IMG/VR virus record: IMGVR_UViG_3300035703_000251
Span: 1 to 35,262 of that record
DNA length: 35,262 nucleotides
From: a virus
Direction: 5' to 3' (one strand)
Shown: positions 1 to 7,728 of the stretch, in pieces
Numbering within the stretch: the first letter of the stretch is position 1
Layout of the letters: every line of letters starts with the position of its first letter
The notes under the pieces: generated by a model
Database searches by the model: none
What the model was told of the DNA's origin: nothing
The model's input: only the letters and a program-made list of their open reading frames with translations
Position numbers and translations under genes: made by a program

Positions 1-18
1 GGAACACGATTCCGATGC

Positions 19-783
19 TCATTGCATCAATTCTAAAACCCGATTTGCCACCACTTCCGACACTTCCGGGACTACTGCGTTTCCGAGTCCTCGCAAGCGG
101 TGAATTCGATTGGGAACCCCATCAGATATTCCACCGCTCGTACCGGCGGGTACAGAAAGCCTTTGTTCTGCCGAAACCAGTCCCTCAAATTGTTCCCAGG
201 ACCACGGTTTTTTCTTGGCCTTCCGCTTCCCTTGTGGTCGCACGCTGCGGGAGTCGGAACGAATCCACGCGATGATGAACACTCTTTCCCTGCGATGGAG
301 GGCACCAACGGCCGCAGCCGAAACGCAATGCCACTCAGCATCATACCCGACCGAGGCCAGCGTCCCGAGAACTCTGTCCAGCCCCCGAGTAAACAACGCT
401 GCCACGTTCTCCAGCACAACCACTCGCGGTCTGAGTTCGCAAACCACGCGAATGGCTTCGAAGAACAGCCCTGAACGTTCACCGTCAAGTCCTGCCCCGA
501 GTCCGGCGTAGGAAATGTCTTGGCAGGGGAAACCGCCGATGACTGCGTCTGTTTCAAATTTCCGCCTCCAATTCGCACCGAGCCACGGTGAGATTGGTCG
601 CGGTGGAAACGCTCGAACGTCGCGAAACTTTGGGACCGCTGGCCAATGCTTTGCGAGGATTGTGTTTGCATAGTCGTCAATCTCCACTTGCCACTTACAG
701 ACCATTCCAGCCCGCTCGAATCCAAGATCGAAGCCGCCGATTCCGGCAAACAATGATCCAAATGTAAGCGGTTTTAGATTCAC
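19..783 (-). CDS. DNA (cytosine-5-)-methyltransferase, short phage type
   Basis: Transfers a methyl group from S-adenosylmethionine to C5 of cytosine in a DNA target, probably protecting phage DNA from restriction. Visible motifs in order: I (FAGIGGFDLG), IV with catalytic Cys (GGFPCQDIS), VI (LENVAAL), VIII (RRERVFIIA) and IX/X (RIHRLRGLGNAVVP). Only about 50 residues separate motifs VIII and IX, so the target recognition domain is very short. I chose the GTG at 783 because TTGGAG lies 5 bases upstream and the protein then begins just before motif I (254 aa). In-frame ATGs at 831 and 864 would overlap or abut the integrase gene. It is the last gene of the leftward operon. A second reading frame across the same DNA also looks coding (separate entry). 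The family call is firm; the target sequence is unknown. Confidence 0.93.
   Translation of the reverse strand: MNLKPLTFGSLFAGIGGFDLGFERAGMVCKWQVEIDDYANTILAKHWPAVPKFRDVRAFPPRPISPWLGANWRRKFETDAVIGGFPCQDISYAGLGAGLDGERSGLFFEAIRVVCELRPRVVVLENVAALFTRGLDRVLGTLASVGYDAEWHCVSAAAVGALHRRERVFIIAWIRSDSRSVRPQGKRKAKKKPWSWEQFEGLVSAEQRLSVPAGTSGGISDGVPNRIHRLRGLGNAVVPEVSEVVANRVLELMQ
72..761 (-). CDS. possible overprinted protein inside the methyltransferase gene
   Basis: This 229-codon open frame lies wholly inside the methyltransferase gene in another frame of the same strand. Its second half resembles, from memory, a kind of phage protein often found with C5 methyltransferases: CWRTWQRCLLGGW, then WPRSGMMLSGIAF, PLVP, a TPAACDHKGSGR segment and a C-terminal EYLMGFPIEFTACEDSETQ. 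Each block is the shifted reading of a methyltransferase motif: LENVAAL gives WRTWQRC, YDAEWHC gives MMLSGIAF, and the VPNRIHRLRGLGNAV region gives GFPIEFTACEDSETQ. The first 90 or so residues match nothing I know, so the true start may be later. It could be a real overlapping gene, a product of frameshifting, or a frame kept open by the constraint on the methyltransferase. I cannot decide from one sequence. Confidence 0.35.
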   Translation of the reverse strand: MDHCLPESAASILDSSGLEWSVSGKWRLTTMQTQSSQSIGQRSQSFATFERFHRDQSHRGSVRIGGGNLKQTQSSAVSPAKTFPTPDSGQDLTVNVQGCSSKPFAWFANSDREWLCWRTWQRCLLGGWTEFSGRWPRSGMMLSGIAFRLRPLVPSIAGKECSSSRGFVPTPAACDHKGSGRPRKNRGPGNNLRDWFRQNKGFLYPPVRAVEYLMGFPIEFTACEDSETQ

Positions 784-841
784 AATAACTCCAATGTTTT
801 CTTCATTTGAGATGAGCAGCGGAACGCTCATCCGATAGCAA

Positions 842-2044
842 TCACCACAGCGGCAACCGCTCAATCTCTTCCGTGATCTCTTTCAAGATGTCTTCGTTCT
901 GCAGGTAACTTTCCGTCGTCATCTTTGCGACGCCTTCTTCGCTGACTGCATGGTGAAGAATGTAAGATGATGCTGGACGGCCGACCTGTTTAGCCCACAT
1001 GGCGGAACATCCCTTTCTGAAACTCGCAACCTTTCGCTGACCGAGACTCAGGCGAATGATCGGCTTTTTCTGCTCAATTCGGACCGCATCAGACAGACAA
1101 GCTCGATTGAGTATCCCGATGAACTCTTCGGAATAAGTCCTGCTGTTGTTCCGCATCGGAAACACTCGGTCTGGATCCAATCCGCGGAACTGTTCAATCA
1201 GGTTTCGCAGCTTCCAGGACAAAGGCACGATCACATCTGCCGGCCGATCTGCGGCCTCGTCTTTCTTTGACGTTTTGTGAACGAGGAACCACGCCCAGCC
1301 AGCCTCATTGTGCAGATCCTCTACGACAGGGCATTGCGTGTCTGTAATCACTCCGGACCACAGCAGTCCTTTCTTTTCTGAAGAGCGAGCCGCAAACCAG
1401 TCCTGGCTCCGAAATCCGTAGGCATAGTGCGACAACAGAACAACTTCCCAGAATACCGATGGCGGAACATTACCGAGTCGAGGCCATTTGCAGCCGTCGA
1501 CAACTGCCAGCATCGCCTGCAATTCGTTCAGTGTCACAGGAACAGCCTTTACCCGTCGTTCCTGTTCCGTACGTGGTCGCATCAGATTGATTGTGGCGCG
1601 TGGCACCGTCTCAGGCTTAACTCTAATCATCCCGGCACGAACGCATGCAGCAGCGAGCTTGCCAATGGCGCACAGAGCCTTGCAAGCCATCGCAGACGAA
1701 TTCCCCTTCAGCTGATTGCGAATGTGCTCAGCATAGGCCCTTAGAATCTTTGGCTGCTCCAGGAGGCTCAACGGACGGCCTCCGACGATTCGATGCTGTG
1801 AGCGTCCCCACGCTTCGAATTTGTCAATCGCCGCTCGATTGTCTCTAATCGTTTTCATTTCAACACGCTTTTCTCGATCAATGGCCGACAGCAACTCGTC
1901 GTGCAACTCGACCAAACTTCTCAAATCACCAACAACTGGCTCCGGTTCGACTGCCTCATGCTGCCTGAACACCTTCAGAGGAACATTCCCGACTGGACCT
2001 GCGTCGAAAGTAAACTGCCACTCACTCAACTGGACTGCGGACAT
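842..2044 (-). CDS. int: tyrosine recombinase / phage integrase
   Basis: Predicted site-specific recombinase for phage integration and excision (400 aa). The N-terminal part (about residues 50-150) looks like a SAM-like core-binding domain. The catalytic part shows a plausible first Arg in YAYGFRSQDW, a second Arg in KVASFRKGCSAMWAKQ, a His in SYILHHAVS and a C-terminal Tyr in TTESYLQNE, in the order of the family. The second Arg context departs from the usual HxLRHTFAT form, so the assignment rests on the overall pattern. Start: ATG at 2044; there is no strong ribosome site close to it, and GAGGA lies about 19 bases away. It sits between a small hypothetical gene and the methyltransferase. 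No attP-like repeat was recognised around it. Confidence 0.78.
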   Translation of the reverse strand: MSAVQLSEWQFTFDAGPVGNVPLKVFRQHEAVEPEPVVGDLRSLVELHDELLSAIDREKRVEMKTIRDNRAAIDKFEAWGRSQHRIVGGRPLSLLEQPKILRAYAEHIRNQLKGNSSAMACKALCAIGKLAAACVRAGMIRVKPETVPRATINLMRPRTEQERRVKAVPVTLNELQAMLAVVDGCKWPRLGNVPPSVFWEVVLLSHYAYGFRSQDWFAARSSEKKGLLWSGVITDTQCPVVEDLHNEAGWAWFLVHKTSKKDEAADRPADVIVPLSWKLRNLIEQFRGLDPDRVFPMRNNSRTYSEEFIGILNRACLSDAVRIEQKKPIIRLSLGQRKVASFRKGCSAMWAKQVGRPASSYILHHAVSEEGVAKMTTESYLQNEDILKEITEEIERLPLW

Positions 2045-2112
2045 CTGAACGACTCACAAAACAATTCCTCAGAATCATCCCTGTGGGTTGCGGCGCTCCG
2101 TCCGATGCAATT

Positions 2113-2130
2113 GCCCGCCTTTCGACGGGC
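2113..2130 (-). other. short hairpin upstream of integrase
   Basis: Inverted repeat GCCCG/CGGGC with an 8-base loop in the 105-base gap between the small gene ending at 2150 and the integrase start. No T-run follows on the minus strand, so it is not a standard terminator. It could lower read-through into, or translation of, the integrase gene. Structure only; the function is a guess. Confidence 0.3.
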
Positions 2131-2149
2131 TTCTCTCACAATATCAACC

Positions 2150-2470
2150 TCACGCCCTGGCACTCTGCCGAGTGTCGTCCTTCTCAGTCTTCACTTTCCG
2201 AGTTCGCAGGTTGTCTTTCGCTTCGACCTCCAGCCACTGCTTGCCCTCGTCGATTCGGAGCCGAGTGATTCCGTTCTCCTTCATCAGCTCGATCGCCTTG
2301 TCCTTTGCGTGTCGAGTCTGCTCCGTGAACTTGTTCTTCTGTCGCATCGCTCGGAGGTAATCGTCGACGGCCTGCTGGACAACTTCGGGTGGCTTGTCGG
2401 TCCATTCTTCCGCCAGTGGTCGCTGTCGATCCGGAGCTGGCGTGATCTTCTTTATCTTTCCTGTTGCCAT
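2150..2470 (-). CDS. hypothetical protein, charged, possible nucleic-acid partner
   Basis: 106-residue protein rich in Lys, Arg, Glu and Asp. No domain recognised. It begins MATGKIKKITPAP and is predicted largely helical (VVQQAVDDYLRAMRQKNKFTEQ). The segment ITRLRIDEGKQWLEVEAKDNLR looks like a short beta hairpin. GAGGAG lies 9 bases before the ATG, a strong ribosome site that supports both start and frame. It lies between the RuvC-like gene and the integrase in the leftward operon, in the place where recombination-accessory proteins occur. A competing frame (2184-2477) has composition typical of a shadow and is not called. Confidence 0.65.
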   Translation of the reverse strand: MATGKIKKITPAPDRQRPLAEEWTDKPPEVVQQAVDDYLRAMRQKNKFTEQTRHAKDKAIELMKENGITRLRIDEGKQWLEVEAKDNLRTRKVKTEKDDTRQSARA

Positions 2471-2483
2471 TGGTCAAAACTCC

Positions 2484-3071
2484 TCAGAAGGGCTTCTCGG
2501 CTTCAGACTCGCAGAACTCCGTGATCTGCTCAGCTGTTGCCGAATGTCCGGACAAAACCTTCGCCACGGCCTCACGTTGGGCTTCGTTGCGTGGCTTCTG
2601 CCGTCCGACGATGCAGAGAGCCATTTGGTACAGGACGAAGCTGTCGGCCTCGTCGTTGTTCGTGAAAAGCCTTCCAGTGTCTTTGGCCAGATGAGCCATC
2701 ACGACATCCTTCGGGCTGTTACCTTTGCCAGTCGCGAACTTCTTCAGGCCACTGGCAGTGACTTCGATCACGTGGGGCGTGTAATCAACCAGGTGGAAGC
2801 GAAGTAGTCCTCCGAATTCCCCGAGGTACATCTGGCCGCCCATGTTCTTCGAGTAGGCGTATTCTTCGATCAGGATCAGCTTCGGGCGATGAGCTTCGAG
2901 AACTGACAAGATGTCGGCGATCAGCTTCTCGTAGCGTTTCACCCGATCGAGGACCGTGTCGCCCAGCTTCTTAGATCCACGGGAGGCCAGAACGTTTGGG
3001 GCTTCATTCGTTCCGAGGCAGATCCCCGTTGATGTGAGGCTCGGGTCTATTCCGCAAACTGGCAGGCTCAT
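2484..3071 (-). CDS. RuvC-like Holliday junction resolvase
   Basis: Predicted RNase H-fold endonuclease that cuts four-way DNA junctions made during phage replication and recombination, before packaging. Acidic residues in RuvC order: Asp in VCGIDPSLTSTG near the N terminus, Glu in LILIEEYAYSKN at about residue 70, and the pair in FTNNDEADSFVL at about residue 140, followed by the helix carrying ALCIVG. The length (195 aa) is close to RuvC and phage homologues. The start at 3071 lies inside the preceding small zinc-ribbon gene, and GIDPS follows directly. It belongs with the exonuclease and annealing protein upstream in the operon. Family assignment is good; the exact substrate is inferred. 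Confidence 0.85.
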   Translation of the reverse strand: MSLPVCGIDPSLTSTGICLGTNEAPNVLASRGSKKLGDTVLDRVKRYEKLIADILSVLEAHRPKLILIEEYAYSKNMGGQMYLGEFGGLLRFHLVDYTPHVIEVTASGLKKFATGKGNSPKDVVMAHLAKDTGRLFTNNDEADSFVLYQMALCIVGRQKPRNEAQREAVAKVLSGHSATAEQITEFCESEAEKPF

Positions 3072-3195
3072 CAGATTTCTCTTTCTTCGTTCGCCCGCAC
3101 TTGTCGCAGGTCTGTCGTTTGTTGCTCACCAGTCGATTGCACTGGCAACGCCAGGTGTGTGTCAGTTGGAACCCGTTTCGCCATGGTGATGGCAT
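3004..3195 (-). CDS. small zinc-ribbon protein
   Basis: 63-residue protein with two Cys pairs, CQC near residue 18 and CDKC about 13 residues later (TWRCQCNRL, TCDKCGRTKK). This suggests one structural zinc site of the ribbon type. The ribosome site GAGG overlaps the stop codon of the upstream loader-like gene and lies 8 bases before the ATG, which supports expression. The last 68 bases overlap the RuvC-like gene. Such small ribbon proteins often accompany phage replication or recombination enzymes and may bind DNA or a partner protein, but no function can be assigned. Confidence 0.6.
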   Translation of the reverse strand: MPSPWRNGFQLTHTWRCQCNRLVSNKRQTCDKCGRTKKEKSDEPASLRNRPEPHINGDLPRNE

Positions 3196-3204
3196 AGGAT
3201 GGCC

Positions 3205-3801
3205 TCACTCTTTGAGACGCGCCACAGACAGATCAGGAATGCGCACGGTTCGAGCCACTGGCTTCGCCATCGTGATCGCTCCGGCCGTCGCGTGTGGAAG
3301 CAGTCCTGTTACAACCTCGACCGGCTGCTGAGTCTGCAGAAGCCCTGCCAGCGGTTGAAATTCACCGATCCCCGACCGAGCAACCGAGACATAGGCGTCG
3401 ACGAATGCCTTCGCCTTCCAGTGCATTTCCTCACTCGCAGTGTTGCAGAGTTGAGTCCAGCCCCCGATCGCCCTGATCGCTGCATGAACGATCGGATCGT
3501 CGAAGTTGATTCGGTAGTAAGCCCCGTAGCGAAGGATCGTTGACCGCACGACTCGCCAGGCAGCTTGCGCCCGTTGCTCGTCCGAGAGGCCAGCTGCTCC
3601 AGCGTAACGCCTGACGGCTGCTGGAGTCGGCCTCTGGTCGCTCTCGGTGTTGAACCGACGGATCGCCGATTCGATCGCTTCGAGTGGCATCCCCTGGAAT
3701 GAATCCAGCCAGAGTCGAAGGCTGTCGCCGGTGACCGTGATCGAATGAAGCTCGAAGAATGCTTTCAGGACTCGCTTCAGTTTGTCGAGGTTGTCGGCCA
3801 T
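3205..3801 (-). CDS. helicase-loader-like replication protein
   Basis: 198-residue protein. The N-terminal part (LRLWLDSFQGMPLEAIESAI, then RPTPAAVRRYAG) resembles G39P-type helicase-loader N domains that act on phage replication forks. The middle segment, DPIVHAAIRAIGGW followed by LCNTASEEMHWKAKAFVDAY, resembles DUF6475-type domains of phage replication proteins (recalled likeness, not searched). The C-terminal 50 residues are low in structure and may hold a partner motif. TGATG couples it to the gene upstream (stop and start share position 3801). The context of replication-initiation-like protein, loader and resolvase fits a role in placing the host DnaB helicase. Confidence 0.6.
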   Translation of the reverse strand: MADNLDKLKRVLKAFFELHSITVTGDSLRLWLDSFQGMPLEAIESAIRRFNTESDQRPTPAAVRRYAGAAGLSDEQRAQAAWRVVRSTILRYGAYYRINFDDPIVHAAIRAIGGWTQLCNTASEEMHWKAKAFVDAYVSVARSGIGEFQPLAGLLQTQQPVEVVTGLLPHATAGAITMAKPVARTVRIPDLSVARLKE

Positions 3802-4094
3802 CAGTTCCCCTCAGCAGTTAATGCCATCAGCTTGACACGAATGTCGGCTGCCAGTTTTCTGATATGAGTCCTCAGTCGATCGATGTCATAGGCTTCGATC
3901 GTGACAGAGAGCCCGAGCGTGTGATGCAACTGAACGGGACTGGAAAGAACCTTCACATGCCACTGCAGGTAATAGGAGCCGTCCTGGATTCGAGCGAGTT
4001 CCAATCGACACGCGACTGGCTGCTCAGTGACTTGAGAGATGATCTCCCCGATGATGGTCTCGATCTCGTCGCTGTCGATAATCTTCTGGCTCAT
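3801..4094 (-). CDS. hypothetical protein in replication operon
   Basis: 97-residue acidic protein with no recognised domain. It begins MSQKIIDSDEIETIIGEIIS and looks like a helix, a beta-rich middle (YYLQWHVKVLSS) and a C-terminal helix rich in Arg and Lys (RLRTHIRKLAADIRVKLM). It is coupled on both sides: ATGA with the upstream gene and TGATG with the loader-like gene. A structural partner of one of the flanking replication proteins is the simplest guess. Nothing in the sequence shows enzymatic activity. Confidence 0.7.
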   Translation of the reverse strand: MSQKIIDSDEIETIIGEIISQVTEQPVACRLELARIQDGSYYLQWHVKVLSSPVQLHHTLGLSVTIEAYDIDRLRTHIRKLAADIRVKLMALTAEGN

Positions 4095-5239
4095 CCGAAC
4101 ACCTCATCGAAGGCTGAATCATTCGTTGACTTCCGTCGGTCGTGCGCGGTGGCGTTTGACGGCTTCCAGTTGTCGTACTTTCCTTCGAGAACCTTCGCGA
4201 CAGTGTCGGGCCGGAGGAACCAGTCGATATCAGCTCGCCAGTTCTGATCGTTGGCCCCCTGCAGACATTTCAGGTTCCTGATCTTGTCGATGGCCTCTCG
4301 CCAGTTCTGCTTCCAGAACGCATCTCGCATTCGCTCGGCGATCTTCTTCCGTCGCGCTGGTGTGACAGCTCGGCAAACTGTGACGCCGTCGATCATGTTC
4401 CACTCGTTGACGACAGTGTTGGCCACTGCGAGACCGGCTTGAACCTGCGGAACCTTTGCAGGAAGCAGGCTCGGCGGGGCAAGCTGCAGCCAGATCGGTC
4501 TGATGATCTCAGCGAGAGAATCCCGCTCGTCTTCTGTCCCGTGATCGAATGCGAAGTGCAGGAGTTCGGCGATCTGATTGAGAGCCAGGTCGACGGTTCG
4601 CGTTTCCTCTTTCTCCCGCTCTGGCTGATTGCTCGGAACCTTTCCGTTGATCAATCCGAGCGGCTGTGAACCGCCAGAGATCGGCGACCAGTCTGGCTTA
4701 TCCCCGACGACAGAAGCCGTTTCCGCTTTGCCAGATTCGGCGGGCGGCGTTCTGTCTCTCCTCACCCCTTGAGTGTTCTGCTTTTCTGGCGGCAGCACTC
4801 GACTCTCCGGGGTCATCACCTTTGGTGTGTTTTCTTTTTCCGTGTTGCGACACCGTCCCCATGAAAGCATCTCCTGAACTGTGGCTTTGCAGTCTTCCGC
4901 CCACTCCAGAAGCTCCGGCGCATCGTCCATCGCGACGACGGCCCGGAAGTGGCTCCAGGTGAGATGCCGGAAACTCTGGTAGATCGTCGAGAACTTCTCC
5001 CAGACTCGGCGGCACTGCCAGACCTTGTCCTCCGACTGCTCGATCATCTCAGCGAAGGCTGCATCTGTCCGCCCTCTGCCGTAAGTATGGAACCAGCGGT
5101 GAGCACATTCCCCGATCACCCAGTTCCCAGCGTTGGCGGCCTTGTGAGCCGTCTGAATCAGCTGGTACTCGGCATCGTCGGCAGTCTTTACGAATGGCGA
5201 CTCGACACGGGCTTCGGCTTTGGCAACGATCTCGATCAT
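4091..5239 (-). CDS. phage replication-initiation-like protein
   Basis: 382-residue protein with two conserved-looking ends joined by a polar linker. The N domain (about 1-130: GECAHRWFHTYGRGRTDAAFAE, then YQSFRHLTWSHFRAVVAMDD) looks like an all-helical DNA- or partner-binding domain. The linker (about 135-215) is rich in Pro, Glu and Lys and is probably disordered. The C domain (about 285-365: TPARRKKIAERMRD, NWREAIDKI, NWRADIDWFLRPDTVAKVL) matches a pattern common at the C terminus of phage and Gram-negative replication or primosomal proteins. It probably recruits the loader encoded downstream to the origin. It is coupled by ATGA to both neighbours. No origin repeats were recognised inside it. 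Confidence 0.6.
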   Translation of the reverse strand: MIEIVAKAEARVESPFVKTADDAEYQLIQTAHKAANAGNWVIGECAHRWFHTYGRGRTDAAFAEMIEQSEDKVWQCRRVWEKFSTIYQSFRHLTWSHFRAVVAMDDAPELLEWAEDCKATVQEMLSWGRCRNTEKENTPKVMTPESRVLPPEKQNTQGVRRDRTPPAESGKAETASVVGDKPDWSPISGGSQPLGLINGKVPSNQPEREKEETRTVDLALNQIAELLHFAFDHGTEDERDSLAEIIRPIWLQLAPPSLLPAKVPQVQAGLAVANTVVNEWNMIDGVTVCRAVTPARRKKIAERMRDAFWKQNWREAIDKIRNLKCLQGANDQNWRADIDWFLRPDTVAKVLEGKYDNWKPSNATAHDRRKSTNDSAFDEVFG

Positions 5240-5550
5240 CTGTTGTAGGCTCCCCGCTTTCGGCTATCAGCTTCGAGCTTCTCCAACTTCTCGACGTTGA
5301 TGTCTGGCCGATCGTCGACGAACCCGAAGTCAGGCTGCTCGAAAATCGCGTTGCACTTCTGGCAACGATACCGGCCAGCTTCGAGGGTCTGATGAGGCCC
5401 GTCGCTCGCACAACTCGGGCAACTGGATCGCCATCGGTTCCGGTTCTTCGATGGCCTGCAGATCTCGATCGGAGAGCCACATCCGAGGCAGTGGCTGCCA
5501 TTGTGCGGACGCTTTCCTCCGCAGGGTCTGCATTCGTGTTCGCTGGTCAC
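5236..5550 (-). CDS. double zinc-ribbon protein
   Basis: Cys-rich protein with three to four CxxC units: CRPCGG, CLGCGS, CPSCAS and CQKCNAIFE. This is enough for two zinc sites. The C-terminal part (about 30 residues, EKLEKLEADSRKRG) is a charged helix. I prefer the GTG at 5550 (104 aa, first residues TSEHECRPCGG) because AAGG lies 9 bases upstream. An in-frame ATG at 5658 would add 36 residues without a recognisable motif and overlap the upstream gene by 65 bases. The stop overlaps the next gene by ATGA. Probably a nucleic-acid-binding accessory factor of replication; the exact role is unknown. Confidence 0.7.
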   Translation of the reverse strand: MTSEHECRPCGGKRPHNGSHCLGCGSPIEICRPSKNRNRWRSSCPSCASDGPHQTLEAGRYRCQKCNAIFEQPDFGFVDDRPDINVEKLEKLEADSRKRGAYNR

Positions 5551-5593
5551 TGGTAACACCCTTGCTACAAGGCTGGACAAAAGGGGGATCAGA

Positions 5594-6580
5594 TCAAACG
5601 CTGGAGAGCGATGCTTCAACGGAATCCACTGCGCTGCAGATTGATTCCAGAACATCATCGCCCCATGAAGGATTGCCGAGCTTCTTCAGTTCGGCCTTCG
5701 CATGCTTCAGCATCTGGCTTCGAAACTTGACAACCTTCTCGATCTCAGGCTTCAGCGCTTCGAGTCTCTCAAGGCGTTCAGCTTCCAGTCGCTCTGCTTC
5801 GATCCGATCGTCTTCGGCTCGCTTCTCTGCCTCGACTCGACGACGCTCGGCTTCGGCCAGTCGCTCACGTCCAGCGGCGATCTCCTGCTGCTTCCTGAAT
5901 TCGGCTCGCTCGTGTTCAATCTGCTCTCGCATCGCCTGCAGTTGCTCGGCTTCAACCTTGCGAGCTTCAGCCAGTTCAGCCTCGCGAATTCGAAGCTCTT
6001 CAGCTTGGCGAGCCAGTTCTTCGGCTCGTTCAGCTTCGAGGCGTTCACGCTCGGCTCGTTCTTCAGCCTCGCGCTTCGCTCTGGCGTCTTCCTCGGCTCG
6101 TTTGGCCTCTGCAAGCTCAGCGACTTCAACGCGAACTGCTTCGAGGTATCCAGCGAATTCATCGTCCGACATTGGCCGGATGATGGAGACGACTGGAGTT
6201 CCACCAGCTTCCACAACTGCATCGACTCGGCTCTGCAGCTTTCGCTCGGCAGCTTCTTGAATGGCTCGCAGCTCTTCGGCCTTCCGATCGTCTTCGGCCT
6301 TCTCTTCTGCTGCCAGTGCCTGCTCGATTGGCTCCAGCATCGCCTTGAGTCGATTGGCTTCACTGTCGATAGCTCGCCCACGCTTCAGAGATTCCTCCTT
6401 CAGATCTTTGCGAAGGTTCTCGACATCGCATCGCAGTTTCTTCAGTTCGAGGCGAGCGGCCCGAACGGTTTTGTAGCCGTCTTTCGCAACGGTCATGCCG
6501 GTGTATTTCTCGCGGATCTCGGAGATAATCTCGTCCGGCTTTCGAAACTCTGGCAGGATCAATTCGGCTGTAGCTGTCAT
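5594..6580 (-). CDS. DUF1351-like coiled-coil protein
   Basis: 328-residue protein. The N-terminal part (about 1-100: YTGMTVAKDGYKTVRAARLE, then NLRKDLKEESLKRGRAID) resembles DUF1351-type phage proteins usually found beside RecT- and YqaJ-type genes. Residues about 90-290 are an almost unbroken Ala/Glu/Arg coiled coil. The C-terminal segment (KPEIEKVVKFRSQML, then NPSWGDDVLESICSAV) is a compact helical end. I chose the ATG at 6580 because GGAG lies 8 bases before it; an upstream in-frame ATG adds 25 unlikely residues. It probably supports the annealing and exonuclease system encoded just upstream. Long antisense open frames here come from the repetitive codons and are not genes. Confidence 0.75.
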   Translation of the reverse strand: MTATAELILPEFRKPDEIISEIREKYTGMTVAKDGYKTVRAARLELKKLRCDVENLRKDLKEESLKRGRAIDSEANRLKAMLEPIEQALAAEEKAEDDRKAEELRAIQEAAERKLQSRVDAVVEAGGTPVVSIIRPMSDDEFAGYLEAVRVEVAELAEAKRAEEDARAKREAEERAERERLEAERAEELARQAEELRIREAELAEARKVEAEQLQAMREQIEHERAEFRKQQEIAAGRERLAEAERRRVEAEKRAEDDRIEAERLEAERLERLEALKPEIEKVVKFRSQMLKHAKAELKKLGNPSWGDDVLESICSAVDSVEASLSSV

Positions 6581-6705
6581 CTGTAACACTCCAGAAGGGG
6601 CTTGTCGAAAATGGGGTCGCACGGTTCGCACGTGCTTCCCGGTCGCAGTTCGCAACGCTGCCAGCCGAGTCCATCCCGCCTAACGCTTTTGACTGTCGTG
6701 GCCAT
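6577..6705 (-). CDS. small Cys-containing protein (42 aa)
   Basis: Short open frame filling the gap between the annealing protein and the coiled-coil gene. It begins MATTVKSVRRDGLGWQRC, has CEPCDP in the middle and ends LLECYR. Its stop overlaps the next start by ATGA, the same coupling seen through the whole operon; this is the main reason to call it. Four Cys residues (including CEPC) could bind zinc. The ribosome site is weak. No homologue recalled. Confidence 0.45.
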   Translation of the reverse strand: MATTVKSVRRDGLGWQRCELRPGSTCEPCDPIFDKPLLECYR

Positions 6706-6732
6706 GTGCGGGAGTCGGCCAGGCTCAATGGT

Positions 6733-7728
6733 TTACCCTGCTGCCAGTTCGTCGATCCTGGCCTTAATCATGCTGTTGAGCATTTCACGTTCTCCATCTG
6801 GCAGTCCGACCATTTGCTTCCGGATCTGCTCCAGTTCCATCACGCTTCCAGCAGCTTTGATCTGATCGTCGAAGGTGATGGCGGTCGATGCTGGCTCTGG
6901 TTCTGGCTTTCTCAGCTTCGACTTGGCGGCATCTGTTCGAGACTTCGGAGCAGAATCGCCAGTCGTCTCAGGCTTTCCTGCGTTCAGGTCGAACCAGTCC
7001 TCCCGCTTTGAGATGCCGTCGCGGATCGACAGAAAGATTTTGCTGTACGCGACGACATTGGCAGACGTGCAGGCGTCGACAGGATGCTGCAGGCGTGCTT
7101 CCAGCATCGCCTTCGTGACTCCGATCTCACCGAACGCGATGACCATATCCCGAATGCGGTCAGTCAAAGGCTTTCCGCTTCCGTCCTTCAGAGTCTTCTC
7201 GCATTCCGCGACAGCCAGGTCCTGAACATCTCCAGGGATTACTCCGAGAATGCAGGCGCGAACTCTGCGGGCTCCCTGGTTGGCGATCAGTTCGTAGATG
7301 TCCCGAGGGTCTGTGAGCAGCGTTGAACCCTGGCGAGTCGACCGGACATGCGGCACGTTGAACACCATTTGGCGGCGTGTGTTCGTCTCCAGATCCCAGG
7401 CGTAGGCCATCACGGAAGATTCGCCCGCCTTGTTGCTCAGTTCAATGATCCCGTAGTCGATGTTTCCCCAGCCCTGCGCCAACGCTTCAGCGAGCCGGAT
7501 CGACGGCCCTGTGATCTGTTGCCCGCCCTTCGGGTAAGAGTACATCGAACATTCCGCCAAAGACGTTCTCTGGCAGGATTTCTTTATGCGGGCGATCGCT
7601 CCGATCTCGTCACGGGGATACTGCTTTGCAATGATCATCGCGGCTTGTGTCTCAGCGGCTTGGCGGCTTGTCGCGATCGACATTGCAGAGCCCTGATTCT
7701 GGTCTACGGTTGAAAGTCCTGTACTCAT
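6733..7728 (-). CDS. putative single-stranded DNA annealing protein
   Basis: 331-residue protein of a widespread phage family with a conserved core: MIIAKQYPRDEIGAIARI, then PKGGQQITGPSIRLAEALAQ, YAWDLETNTRRQMVF, DPRDIYELIANQGARRVRAC and VIPGDVQDLAVAECEKTL. I recall this core next to YqaJ or lambda-Exo nucleases, so annealing of complementary strands (RecT/Rad52-like role) is likely, but it is inferred from context rather than motif. After about residue 230 there is a Pro/Lys-rich linker and a small helical C domain (DDQIKAAGSVMELEQIRKQM). I chose the ATG at 7728, with GGAG 7 bases upstream, over one at 7782 that lies on a hairpin. Confidence 0.65.
   Translation of the reverse strand: MSTGLSTVDQNQGSAMSIATSRQAAETQAAMIIAKQYPRDEIGAIARIKKSCQRTSLAECSMYSYPKGGQQITGPSIRLAEALAQGWGNIDYGIIELSNKAGESSVMAYAWDLETNTRRQMVFNVPHVRSTRQGSTLLTDPRDIYELIANQGARRVRACILGVIPGDVQDLAVAECEKTLKDGSGKPLTDRIRDMVIAFGEIGVTKAMLEARLQHPVDACTSANVVAYSKIFLSIRDGISKREDWFDLNAGKPETTGDSAPKSRTDAAKSKLRKPEPEPASTAITFDDQIKAAGSVMELEQIRKQMVGLPDGEREMLNSMIKARIDELAAG

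Noticed and set aside
842-2150. Attachment site next to the integrase
   Set aside because: No repeat matching another place in the window was recognised; without host flanks the site cannot be named.
3004-3071. Overlap of zinc-ribbon and RuvC-like genes as a possible fusion
   Set aside because: The two are in different frames and both have their own starts; no slippery sequence was seen.
5702-6586. Long plus-strand open frames opposite the coiled-coil gene
   Set aside because: They come from the repetitive GAG/GCN codons of the real gene and read as Leu, Phe and Ser runs.
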